A stretch of 42,823 nt of DNA from Clostridiales bacterium (GTDB lineage: Bacteria > Bacillota > Clostridia > HGM11327), in the NCBI GenBank assembly GCA_015056475.1, contig SVGF01000005.1:1-42823 (forward strand), read 5' to 3'. This document shows positions 24,151 to 32,327 of the stretch, piece by piece. Under the pieces are notes generated by a model. The model did not search any database, had not been told where the DNA came from, and was given only the letters and a program-made list of their open reading frames with translations. The translations under genes and the position numbers were made by a program. Position 1 is the first letter of the stretch. Every line of letters begins with the position of its first letter.

Positions 24151-25251
24151 TTGTATATTTCGGGATTAACTCTCACAAATTTCAGAAATTACGAATACAG
24201 AGAGTTTGAATTTGATTGCAATACAACTGTTATAACAGGTGATAACGGCGTCGGCAAAACAAATATTGTTGAGGCTATTGTATTTTTGTCCTCATTGCGC
24301 TCTCACAGGACGAATCAGGATACTGATATGATCATGTTTGATTCGCCGTATGCGGTGCTCATGGGCGAATTTGTGAGCTCAAACGGCACTCAAAAGCTCA
24401 ATATACTCATCAATGAGGATAACTCAAAAAAGATAAAATACAACAATCAGGATGTAAAAAGGGTTGCAGACGTTGTGGGTAAGCTCAACACCGTAATATT
24501 TTCTCCCGATACGCTTGAAATAATCAAGGAAGGTCCCGACAAGAGAAGAAAATTTCTTGACGTTGCAATATCAAAGATCGACAGACGCTATTTCAGCGCT
24601 CTGCAAATGTATAAAAAGGTCATAAGGCAAAAAAATAAGCACTTGAAGCATTTTGAAGGCGATGATAAATTTTTGGTTCTTGACACATACGATCAGCTAT
24701 TGGCGCAAAACGGCGGCTATATCGAATACAAGAGAAGATTTTTCATAGATAAGCTTAACGAGCTTTTATGTGATATTCATTCAAGACTGACGGGTACAAA
24801 AAATGACGTTTACGTTGAATTTGAATCCCAGGTCGAAACGTCCGACAGATCTCTTGACGAGATAATAAATGATTATGCCGAAATGCTTGCGGATGTACGC
24901 TTTAAGGAGATCGAAAAGCGTTCATCGGTAAAGGGTGCGCACACGGATGATATTGCATTCTACGTAAACAGAAAAAACGCAAAGAAATATTGCTCTCAGG
25001 GTCAGCAGAGAATACTCTTGCTTTCGGTGCTTTTTGCGCAGACTGATATAGCACTTTCCGAAACTGGTGAAAGCCCCGTCGTGCTTTTGGATGACGTTTT
25101 GAGTGAGCTTGATAATAAAAGAAAACAGCTCGTGCTTGATTACATAAGCGACTATCAGACATTTATTACCACAGCGTCAAATGACGATCCGCTTTTGAAT
25201 ATGATAAACGATTACACACTCATAGACCTTTCTGATGAGGATATTATTTGA
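24151..25251 (+). CDS. recF: DNA replication and repair protein RecF
   Basis: This 366-residue SMC-like ATPase helps load RecA at gaps. Walker A GDNGVGKT is at residues 30-37, the signature region reads SQGQQRILLLSVLFAQ and Walker B VVLLDDVLSELD. YISGLTLTNFRNY is the typical beginning. The start is TTG, supported by AAAAGGGGAT eight bases upstream. The stop lies 14 bp before the uxaB ATG. Confidence 0.97.
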   Translation: MYISGLTLTNFRNYEYREFEFDCNTTVITGDNGVGKTNIVEAIVFLSSLRSHRTNQDTDMIMFDSPYAVLMGEFVSSNGTQKLNILINEDNSKKIKYNNQDVKRVADVVGKLNTVIFSPDTLEIIKEGPDKRRKFLDVAISKIDRRYFSALQMYKKVIRQKNKHLKHFEGDDKFLVLDTYDQLLAQNGGYIEYKRRFFIDKLNELLCDIHSRLTGTKNDVYVEFESQVETSDRSLDEIINDYAEMLADVRFKEIEKRSSVKGAHTDDIAFYVNRKNAKKYCSQGQQRILLLSVLFAQTDIALSETGESPVVLLDDVLSELDNKRKQLVLDYISDYQTFITTASNDDPLLNMINDYTLIDLSDEDII

Positions 25252-25265
25252 TCGAGGAGAATAAA

Positions 25266-26768
25266 ATGGATATACTTTCAAAAAAATATATAGAAAATAA
25301 CAATATTCCGTCTGAAATTAAATTGGGCAATACAAACGATATGCCCGTAAAGGTAATGCAATTCGGCGAAGGCAATTTTTTAAGAGCGTTCGTTGATTGG
25401 ATGATAAATAAAATAAATAACGACGGACTTTTTAACGGTAAGGTTGCAGTTATTCAGCCGCTTGACAGAGGCTTGAGCGACATGATAAACGCTCAGGATG
25501 GCTTATACACTCTCTATTTGAGAGGTATCGAAAACGGCGTGGTAAAGGTTTCAAAGGAAATAATTACCTGCATAAAGGAGTGTATAAATCCCTATTCCGA
25601 TTGGGCAAAAACTCTTGAATATGCAACAAGCAGCGATCTTCGCTTCGTTATTTCAAACACAACCGAGGCAGGTATCGAATACAAGGATGAGGAATATACT
25701 CCCGGAATATGCCAGAATACTTTCCCTGCAAAGCTTTGTGCTGTACTTTTTGAGAGATTCAAGGCTTTTTGCGGTGACAAAGCAAAGGGTCTTATCATCA
25801 TTCCTTGCGAATTGATAGACAGAAACGGTGATAATCTCAAAAATTGTGTATTGAAGTACGCAAAGTCTTGGGGCTTGGGTGCTGAATTTGAGGCTTGGAT
25901 AGAAAATGCTTGTCCTTTTATGAATACATTGGTTGACAGGATCGTTCCGGGATATCCAAGGGATGAGATCGAAGCTCTCACAGCTGAGCAGAAATATAAG
26001 GATAATATCGTTGATACGGGTGAAATATTCCATTTCTGGGTTATTGAGGGCGATAAGAAATATTCTGAGGAGATCCCATTCCACAAGGCAGGCCTTAACG
26101 TGCTCTGGACCGATAATATGGAGCCCTACCGCACAAGAAAGGTGAGAATCTTGAACGGTGCTCACACCATGACAGTGCTTGCTGCGCATCTTGCTGGTCT
26201 TGAAACCGTGGGCGATTGCATGAATGATGAGGATATAAGCAATTTTATGAAAAAGGGCATCTTTGAGGAGATCATCCCCACGTTTGATCTTCCCGAGGAA
26301 GAAAAGCTCATGTTTGCCGAGGCAGTTCTTGAGAGATTTGCAAACCCTTTTATCAAGCATTTGCTTTTGAGTATCAGCTTGAACTCTGTTTCAAAGTTCA
26401 AGGTAAGAGTGCTTCCGTCCGTAAAGGAATATATTGCAAGACTCGGTAAGCTCCCCACAAGAACAACGTTTGCGCTTTCCGCACTCATAAGATTCTATAA
26501 GGGAACCGAGATAGAAAACTCAAAGCTTTTGGGTAATATTGACGGTAATAAATACGATATTTGCGACAAGCCCGACGTTATAGAATTCTTTGCAGAAATT
26601 AATTCAAAATATGCAAACGATAACAAAGCACTCGTTCACGCCGTGCTTTCAAACTGCGATTTCTGGGATGAAGATCTTTCTGCAATCGAAGGCTTTGAGG
26701 ATAAGGTGCTTGAATATTACGATATGATAGAGAATAACGGCGTAAGAGTATCCGTTAAAAAACTTTAA
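25266..26768 (+). CDS. uxaB: Tagaturonate reductase (altronate oxidoreductase)
   Basis: This 500-residue protein belongs to the mannitol dehydrogenase family and matches the UxaB branch, which reduces tagaturonate to altronate with NADH in galacturonate breakdown. Visible features are VMQFGEGNFLRAFVDWMI (N-terminal nucleotide-binding region), FVISNTTEAGI, ELIDRNGDNLK and RKVRILNGAHTMTVLAAHLAG, including the conserved K-x-x-x-x-N-x-x-H catalytic motif. I chose the ATG with GAGGAG upstream rather than the TTG six codons earlier that overlaps recF. It is an unexpected member of the replication operon; the next step, altronate dehydratase, is encoded at 30362. Confidence 0.92.
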   Translation: MDILSKKYIENNNIPSEIKLGNTNDMPVKVMQFGEGNFLRAFVDWMINKINNDGLFNGKVAVIQPLDRGLSDMINAQDGLYTLYLRGIENGVVKVSKEIITCIKECINPYSDWAKTLEYATSSDLRFVISNTTEAGIEYKDEEYTPGICQNTFPAKLCAVLFERFKAFCGDKAKGLIIIPCELIDRNGDNLKNCVLKYAKSWGLGAEFEAWIENACPFMNTLVDRIVPGYPRDEIEALTAEQKYKDNIVDTGEIFHFWVIEGDKKYSEEIPFHKAGLNVLWTDNMEPYRTRKVRILNGAHTMTVLAAHLAGLETVGDCMNDEDISNFMKKGIFEEIIPTFDLPEEEKLMFAEAVLERFANPFIKHLLLSISLNSVSKFKVRVLPSVKEYIARLGKLPTRTTFALSALIRFYKGTEIENSKLLGNIDGNKYDICDKPDVIEFFAEINSKYANDNKALVHAVLSNCDFWDEDLSAIEGFEDKVLEYYDMIENNGVRVSVKKL

Positions 26769-26805
26769 TTGAAAATTATAAATATTTTATATAAGGAGAA
26801 TTGAT

Positions 26806-27534
26806 ATGAAGATAAAGGTATTTGACAACCCCACACAGATGGGATACATGATAGCAAAGGAAGTTGCAGCTCAGCTCAACACAAAACCCGAAAGTGTGCT
26901 TATATTGCCCACGGGCTCAACACCCATTCCCACGTACAAGAGCATTGTTGAAATGTATAAGAATGGTGAGGTATCGTTCAAGGATGCGGTTACGTTCAAT
27001 CTTGACGAATACATCGGAATTGAAAGTGACCACGAGGAGAGATATTACAATTTTATGCAGAGAAATCTTTTCTCACACGTTGATATAAAGCCCGAAAACA
27101 TAAACATCCCTGACAATCAGACAACTGATTGCGAAAAGGAATGCGTTGATTACGAGGCTAAGTACAGAGCATCCGGATGTGCTGATCTTGCGCTTTTGGG
27201 CATCGGTAACAACGGTCACATAGGCTTTAACGAGCCCGGCACAGCTTTTGACAGCGTTACACACGTTACAAGCATTGCCGAATCCACAATCAAGGCAAAT
27301 GCCAGATTCTTTGCAAGCGAGGATCTTGTTCCCAAGCAGGCAATGACAATGGGTATTTCCACAATACTGTCAGCTAAAAAAATATTTATTCTTATAACCG
27401 GCAAGGGTAAGCACGATATTCTTATGAAGCTTCTTGATACAGCTGTCGCAGATGAAAGCATCCCCGCAACAGCATTAAGACTTCACCCCGACGTGACTAT
27501 CTATGCTGACAGAGAGGCTGCCGGATTGATTTGA
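26806..27534 (+). CDS. nagB: Glucosamine-6-phosphate deaminase
   Basis: This 242-residue enzyme converts glucosamine-6-phosphate to fructose-6-phosphate and ammonia. The family motifs FNLDEYIG (Asp67 region) and GIGNNGHIGFNEPGTAF (132-148, with catalytic His138) are intact, as is LPTGSTPIPTY for phosphate binding. Its length is normal for the short Gram-positive type. GGAG precedes the ATG, 37 bp after uxaB. Confidence 0.97.
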   Translation: MKIKVFDNPTQMGYMIAKEVAAQLNTKPESVLILPTGSTPIPTYKSIVEMYKNGEVSFKDAVTFNLDEYIGIESDHEERYYNFMQRNLFSHVDIKPENINIPDNQTTDCEKECVDYEAKYRASGCADLALLGIGNNGHIGFNEPGTAFDSVTHVTSIAESTIKANARFFASEDLVPKQAMTMGISTILSAKKIFILITGKGKHDILMKLLDTAVADESIPATALRLHPDVTIYADREAAGLI

Positions 27535-27539
27535 TCCAT

Positions 27540-29906
27540 ATGAACAGAAAGACTATAAAGAAATTAGAATATAATAAAATATTAAAAATGGCGTCCAAAT
27601 ACGCCGTATCAGCCGCGGGAAAGGAGCAGATACTTTTGCTTCATCCCGAAACTGAGCAAAGAAAAGTAAAAAGAATGCTCAACGAGCTTGATGAAGCATC
27701 AAGATTTCTTTCATCTGCGGCAAAAAATCCCGTTGAATACTTTACGGACGTAAAAAAGTACGTTGAAAAAGTAAAAATAGGCGGAGTGCTTCGTCCCGAC
27801 GAGCTTCTGGAAGTTATGGGCGTGTGCAAAGCCGCTATAAATGCAAAAAATATTATACTTGAATCGGACGTTATTGACGAGCTTCCTTTTTTGAAGGACC
27901 TTGCATTTAATATATATAATTGCAAGAGCGTCATTGCCGATATATCAAACGCCATTACTCCCGAGGCTGAAATTGCGGATGGCGCAAGCAGCGAATTAAG
28001 GCAGATAAGACGCGAGCTTCGTCAGCAGAATGCAAACGTCAGAGCAGTCCTTGAAAGGCTCATCCGTTCTCAGAGCGTTCAAAAATATCTCCAGGATGCA
28101 GTTGTAACAGAGCGAAACGGAAGATTCGTTATTCCCGTCAAGTCTGAATTCAGAAGCATGGTTCCGGGTATCATTCACGACCAATCATCAACCGGCTCAA
28201 CTGTGTTTATTGAGCCTGCGGGAGTTGTCGAAACAAAGAATGAGATAGCTCGCCTTGAAGCTGCACAAAAGCATGAAGAGGAGAGAATTTTAGCGGAAAT
28301 CTCAAGGAACATAAGAGGAAACGGAGCGGATATTTGCGACAATCAGGATGCCCTTGAAAGGCTCGACGTTTTGTTTGCAAAGGCGGGCTTCTGCAATGCA
28401 TTTGATTGCGTAAAGCCCGATATCTGTGACAAGCTCTGCATAAGGATCTCAAAGGGCAGACATCCGTTATTGAATCCCGAAACCTGCGTGCCGATCGACG
28501 TCACCATAGGTGACGGCTTCAAAACTCTCATAATCACGGGCCCGAATACTGGCGGTAAAACCGTAAGCCTCAAGACTGTGGGATTGTTTATTTTACTGTG
28601 TCAAACGGGCTTTTTCTTACCTGCCTACAGAGTTACAATGGGTATTTTTGACGACGTTGTGTGCGACATTGGTGACGAGCAGGCTATTGAGCAGAATCTG
28701 AGCACGTTCTCATCCCACATGACAAACGTTGTATCTATTATCACGGGCTTGAGAGCCAACACAATGGTGCTGTTTGACGAGCTTTGTACCGGTACTGACC
28801 CCGTTGAGGGTAGTGCGCTTGCAAGAGCGATTTTAACGGAGATATCAAAGAAAAACGTTCTTACATTTGCAACGACTCACTACAGCGAGCTCAAGACTTA
28901 CGCATTTGAAACCGAGGGTATGGAGAACGCCTCCATGGAGTTTGATCTTGAAACCTTAAGGCCCACATACAGGCTTGTTGTTGGTATTCCGGGCAAGAGT
29001 AATGCGCTTGAGATATCAAGAAAGCTTGGACTTCCCGATGCTGTAATAGAATCTGCTCAAAACACCATGAGCAGGGATGAGCTCAACGTCAACAGGCTCA
29101 TTGCGGACATTGAGCACAATAATCTTATGGCTCAAAAAGCAAGGGAAGATGCGGAAAAATCAAGGGAAGAAGCTGAGCAGTTAAAGCGTCATTACGAGGA
29201 AAAGACTGCACAGATAGCCCAAAAGCGTCAGCAAGAGATAGAAAAAGCCAAGGAGAAGGCATCGCAAATTATAAGCGAGGCTGAAGCTGAGGCAAAGGAT
29301 ATTATCAAAGAGCTTCGATACAATACCGAAGGTATGGCAGGCAAGGATAAAAACGAGCTTATCGAAAGCTCAAGAAAGCGCCTTGCCGACAAAAAGAAGC
29401 AGTATGAAACCCAAAAGGTTACCGAGAAAAAGGTTGGGCTTACTGCCGACAAGGTGCGTCCGGGCATGACCGTATGGGTTGGCCATCTTTCAAACAACGG
29501 TACTATTCTTTCCGTTTCGGGCGATGAAGTGCTTTTGCAGGTTGGTATATTAAAGCTCAAGGCAAAGCTTAACGAGCTTGAATTGCCAAAGGAAGAAAAG
29601 GTTGAGGAGAACAAGGGAAGAAATCCCTCCGACCACAAAAAGATAGAGCTTAAGGCAAGCACTATTTCATCAACTCTTGATATGAGAGGTCTTACGGCAG
29701 AGGATGCCTATATCGAAATTGACAGATACATTGATGCCGCACTCATGTCCGGTATGACTGAGGTCACACTTCTTCATGGAAAGGGCACCGGAGCCTTAAG
29801 GTCCGCTGTGCATGAATACCTCAGAAAGCACAGACACTGCGATAAATTCCGTATTGGTAAATACGGCGAGGGTGACACCGGTGTTACTATAGTAACGTTG
29901 AAATGA
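27540..29906 (+). CDS. mutS2: MutS2 (RqcU) ATPase with Smr endonuclease domain
   Basis: This 788-residue protein has the MutS core and ATPase with GPNTGGKT near residue 334, DIGDEQAIEQNLSTFSSH, DELCTGTDPVEG and TTHYSELK. A long charged coiled coil spans about 510-620. It ends in an Smr domain (LDMRGLTAEDAYIEIDRYI, HGKGTGALR). MutS2 acts in suppression of recombination and, in Bacillus, in splitting collided ribosomes. The ATG at 27540 lies five bases after nagB; the track's TTG start overlaps nagB by four bases and cannot be excluded. It is the last gene of the dnaN-recF-uxaB-nagB-mutS2 run. Confidence 0.97.
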   Translation: MNRKTIKKLEYNKILKMASKYAVSAAGKEQILLLHPETEQRKVKRMLNELDEASRFLSSAAKNPVEYFTDVKKYVEKVKIGGVLRPDELLEVMGVCKAAINAKNIILESDVIDELPFLKDLAFNIYNCKSVIADISNAITPEAEIADGASSELRQIRRELRQQNANVRAVLERLIRSQSVQKYLQDAVVTERNGRFVIPVKSEFRSMVPGIIHDQSSTGSTVFIEPAGVVETKNEIARLEAAQKHEEERILAEISRNIRGNGADICDNQDALERLDVLFAKAGFCNAFDCVKPDICDKLCIRISKGRHPLLNPETCVPIDVTIGDGFKTLIITGPNTGGKTVSLKTVGLFILLCQTGFFLPAYRVTMGIFDDVVCDIGDEQAIEQNLSTFSSHMTNVVSIITGLRANTMVLFDELCTGTDPVEGSALARAILTEISKKNVLTFATTHYSELKTYAFETEGMENASMEFDLETLRPTYRLVVGIPGKSNALEISRKLGLPDAVIESAQNTMSRDELNVNRLIADIEHNNLMAQKAREDAEKSREEAEQLKRHYEEKTAQIAQKRQQEIEKAKEKASQIISEAEAEAKDIIKELRYNTEGMAGKDKNELIESSRKRLADKKKQYETQKVTEKKVGLTADKVRPGMTVWVGHLSNNGTILSVSGDEVLLQVGILKLKAKLNELELPKEEKVEENKGRNPSDHKKIELKASTISSTLDMRGLTAEDAYIEIDRYIDAALMSGMTEVTLLHGKGTGALRSAVHEYLRKHRHCDKFRIGKYGEGDTGVTIVTLK

Positions 29907-29984
29907 TTTTCATGGGGACTTTTTCAAAAGTGAGGTTTTTTGGGGACTTTTTCAAAAAAGCCCCCAAACCCCAAAAACGGAAGT

Positions 29985-30023
29985 GCAAAATAGATTGGGC
30001 TATGGTAGCCCAATCTATTTTGC
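29985..30023. repeat. Perfect 18-bp inverted repeat with TGG loop
   Basis: GCAAAATAGATTGGGCTA and its exact complement flank a 3-base loop. There is no following T-run on either strand, so it is not a typical terminator. The corresponding part of the second copy (about 30100-30140) pairs only partly. Confidence 0.85.
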
Positions 30024-30180
30024 GGGAAAAATTAGGATCGGCACATATCAAAAGTGAGATTTCTTGGAGAATTATTCAAAAATCCTAAATATAGAGAACA
30101 AAAATACAAAATGTATTATGCTTTGGTATCTAAACATATTTTGGAAATAAAGACCAAGTTATTACGGATAAACCAAAGTC

Positions 30181-30256
30181 TTCTCCAGTGGGAGAACAAG
30201 GTCGCAAGCGACCACCGAGTTTTGCAAGCAAAACATCAAGGTGGCACGCAAAGTGT
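30181..30256. repeat. Cluster of four short hairpins
   Basis: TTCTCC-AGTG-GGAGAA (30181-30196), GGTCGC-AA-GCGACC (30200-30213), TTTTGC-AA-GCAAAA (30220-30233) and CAC-GCAAA-GTG (30245-30255) follow one another. The GCAAGC core of two of them recurs in the array at 42779-42794. Confidence 0.7.
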
Positions 30257-30361
30257 GATGGATGAGGAGCCTGATCAGGATATTATTCAAAATCAAAAAA
30301 TATAAAAATATAGAATTGTATAAATAAGTTTATATAAAATTAAATACAAAAGGAAAACATT

Positions 30362-31849
30362 ATGAAGAAATACTTACAGATAGACAAAAACGACAACGTT
30401 GCTGTTGCACTTCACGACATGTCAAAGGGTGAAGTATTTGAGTACGAGGGTAATGAATATACCCTTTGCGAAGATATTTCCTGCGGTCATAAATTTGCAT
30501 TGAAAAACATCAATACAGGTGAAAACGTTATGAAATACGGCTTTGCGATAGGTCATGCAACTGAGGATATCCTTTTGGGTACATGGGTACATACTCACAA
30601 CGTAAAGACTAATCTTGAGGGTTTGCTTGAATACAAGTACGAGCCTGTTGAAGTACCTGCTATAGAGAAGATGGATGCCACGTTTGACGGTTTTGTAAGA
30701 GAAAACGGCGAGGTCGGAATTCGTAACGAGATATGGATAATCAACACAGTTGGTTGTGTTAACAAGACTGCCGAGCTTTTGGCAAAAAAGGCGCAGGAGC
30801 TTTCAAATATTTCTAAGGTTGATGGTGTTTACTGCTACACTCATCCATACGGCTGCTCACAGCTTGGTGACGACCACCTGAACACGCAGAAGATTCTTGC
30901 AGGTCTTATCCGTCATCCAAATGCGGGTGGTGTGCTTGTATTGAGTCTTGGTTGTGAGAACAACAATCTTGATAATTTCAAGCCTGTTTTGGGTGAATAT
31001 GACGAGAACAGAGTAAAATTCCTCGTTACTCAGAACGTTGAGGATGAAATTGAAGAAGGCTTGAAGCTCATAAGCGAGCTTATTGATTATGCGGGCGGAT
31101 TCAAGCGCGTGCCCGTCCCTGCATCAAAGCTCAAGATCGGTCTTAAGTGCGGCGGCTCCGACGGCTTCTCCGGAATTACTGCAAATCCTCTTTTGGGTAA
31201 ATTCTCCGATATGCTCTGCGCTTGCGGCGGTATTACAGTTCTTTCTGAGGTACCCGAAATGTTCGGTGCCGAAACTATTCTTATGAACAGAGCCGAAAAC
31301 GAGGATATATTTGAGAGGATCGTATCCATGATAAATAATTTCAAGCTTTATTTTACAAGATACGAGCAGAATATTTATGAAAATCCCTCTCCCGGAAACA
31401 AAAAGGGCGGCATCACAACTCTTGAGGATAAATCCCTCGGCTGCACACAAAAGGGCGGTCTTGGCGCAGTTGTTGACGTTTTGAACTACGGTGAAACTGC
31501 TCAAAAGCCGGGTCTTAATCTTTTGACAGGTCCGGGTAACGATATAGTTGCTTGTACGGCTCTTGCAGCATCGGGTGTTCACGCTATCCTTTTTACAACG
31601 GGCAGAGGCACACCACTTGGAGCACCCGTGCCGACGGTAAAGGTCGCAACAAATACCGCACTTGCTACAAAAAAATCAAATTGGATAGATTTTAACGCAG
31701 GTCAGCTTGTTGACGGTGTTTCTATGGAAGCAATGAGCAAGGAATTCTTTGAATACGTGCTTGATCTTGCATCGGGTAAGGCGCTTGCAAAGAACGAGAT
31801 AAACGGTTATAAGGAGATATCCATTTTCAAGGATGGAGTAACTTTATAA
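30362..31849 (+). CDS. uxaA: Altronate dehydratase
   Basis: This 495-residue enzyme dehydrates altronate to 2-keto-3-deoxygluconate. The N-terminal ~95 residues form the SAF-like UxaA domain (SKGEVFEYEGNEYTLCEDI, GFAIGHATEDILLG), and the rest is the large catalytic domain with FVRENGEVGIRNEIWIINTVGCVN, THPYGCSQLGDDH and GLKCGGSDGFSGITANP, including cysteines that may bind an iron centre. It acts directly after UxaB, whose gene lies 3.6 kb upstream on the same strand. AAAAGGAAAAC precedes the ATG. No clear terminator follows. Confidence 0.95.
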   Translation: MKKYLQIDKNDNVAVALHDMSKGEVFEYEGNEYTLCEDISCGHKFALKNINTGENVMKYGFAIGHATEDILLGTWVHTHNVKTNLEGLLEYKYEPVEVPAIEKMDATFDGFVRENGEVGIRNEIWIINTVGCVNKTAELLAKKAQELSNISKVDGVYCYTHPYGCSQLGDDHLNTQKILAGLIRHPNAGGVLVLSLGCENNNLDNFKPVLGEYDENRVKFLVTQNVEDEIEEGLKLISELIDYAGGFKRVPVPASKLKIGLKCGGSDGFSGITANPLLGKFSDMLCACGGITVLSEVPEMFGAETILMNRAENEDIFERIVSMINNFKLYFTRYEQNIYENPSPGNKKGGITTLEDKSLGCTQKGGLGAVVDVLNYGETAQKPGLNLLTGPGNDIVACTALAASGVHAILFTTGRGTPLGAPVPTVKVATNTALATKKSNWIDFNAGQLVDGVSMEAMSKEFFEYVLDLASGKALAKNEINGYKEISIFKDGVTL

Positions 31850-31888
31850 AAAATTAATAAAAAGTTTACAAATTATGCATATATTTGT

Positions 31889-31917
31889 TTGCTTTTTTTA
31901 GAGAAAAAAGGTAAAAT
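31889..31917 (+). promoter_or_regulatory. Promoter for the Asp23-fakA genes
   Basis: TTGCTT, 17 bases and TAAAAT lie about 34 bases before the Asp23 ATG, in the 101-bp gap after uxaA. Confidence 0.55.
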
Positions 31918-31950
31918 ATATGTAACTACTATTATATACTGGAGGTTAAT

Positions 31951-32301
31951 ATGAACGTAATTCGCGAAAATGACAATGGTACTATTAATATAAACACAGA
32001 CGTAATTGCTACTATTGCCGGAAATGTTGCGCTCAACAGCTACGGTGTGGTTGGTATGTCTGCTCGAAGAATAACAGATGACGTTGCCGAGCTTTTGGGA
32101 AAAGAAAACGTAACGAAGGGTATAACCGTTGACGTTGTTGACAATGAGGTTATAGTTTCGATGCACGTTATAGTAAAGTACGGTATAGCTATCAACACGG
32201 TTGCAGATAATATTATCAGCGCTGTTAACTATACGATAGAGAATTTGACCGGTATTAAGGTCAACTGGATAAAGTTTTTTGTGGAAGGCGTCAGACTTTA
32301 A
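31951..32301 (+). CDS. Asp23/Gls24 family envelope-stress protein (YloU-like)
   Basis: This 116-residue protein has the Asp23 pattern: IATIAGNVALNSYGVVGMSARR, then ITVDVVDNEVIVSMHVIVKYGIAINTVADNI. The family associates with the membrane or cell-envelope stress, but its biochemical role is unknown. It precedes fakA by 26 bp, the usual yloU-yloV pairing of Firmicutes. GGAGG lies seven bases before the ATG. Confidence 0.95.
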   Translation: MNVIRENDNGTININTDVIATIAGNVALNSYGVVGMSARRITDDVAELLGKENVTKGITVDVVDNEVIVSMHVIVKYGIAINTVADNIISAVNYTIENLTGIKVNWIKFFVEGVRL

Positions 32302-32327
32302 TTGAGATCTGACAAAGGTGTTTTGTT

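Larger units (their letters stand above)
29907..30300. repeat. Compound repeat region with two diverged copies of a hairpin element
   Basis: The 455-bp gap between mutS2 and uxaA contains TGGGGACTTTTTCAAAA twice (29913-29929 and 29941-29957), then two diverged copies of a roughly 120-bp element (about 29931-30045 and 30053-30170). The copies also align as translation: RFFGDFFKK against RFLGELFKN and WAMVAQSILREKL against YALVSKHILEIKTKL. Copy one contains a perfect 18-bp hairpin that has decayed in copy two. The two small ORFs (61 and 83 codons) have no good ribosome site and are probably not genes. The region ends in a hairpin cluster at 30181-30256. It looks like a degraded mobile or MITE-like insertion. 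Confidence 0.55.

Noticed and set aside
25653-26360. 235-codon minus-strand ORF
   Set aside because: It is a shadow of uxaB, whose motifs are complete in the plus frame.
29883-29896. Palindrome GTTACTATAGTAAC at the end of mutS2
   Set aside because: It encodes the conserved C-terminal end of the Smr domain and is probably chance.
29942-29965. Terminator after mutS2
   Set aside because: The GGGGACTTTTT hairpin has no T-run after it on either strand and is part of a duplicated repeat.
29903-30305. Two overlapping small ORFs (61 and 83 codons)
   Set aside because: They resemble each other, but they contain the perfect hairpin and repeats, lack a good ribosome site and are better explained as diverged repeat copies. 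Kept as a repeat and as a finding.
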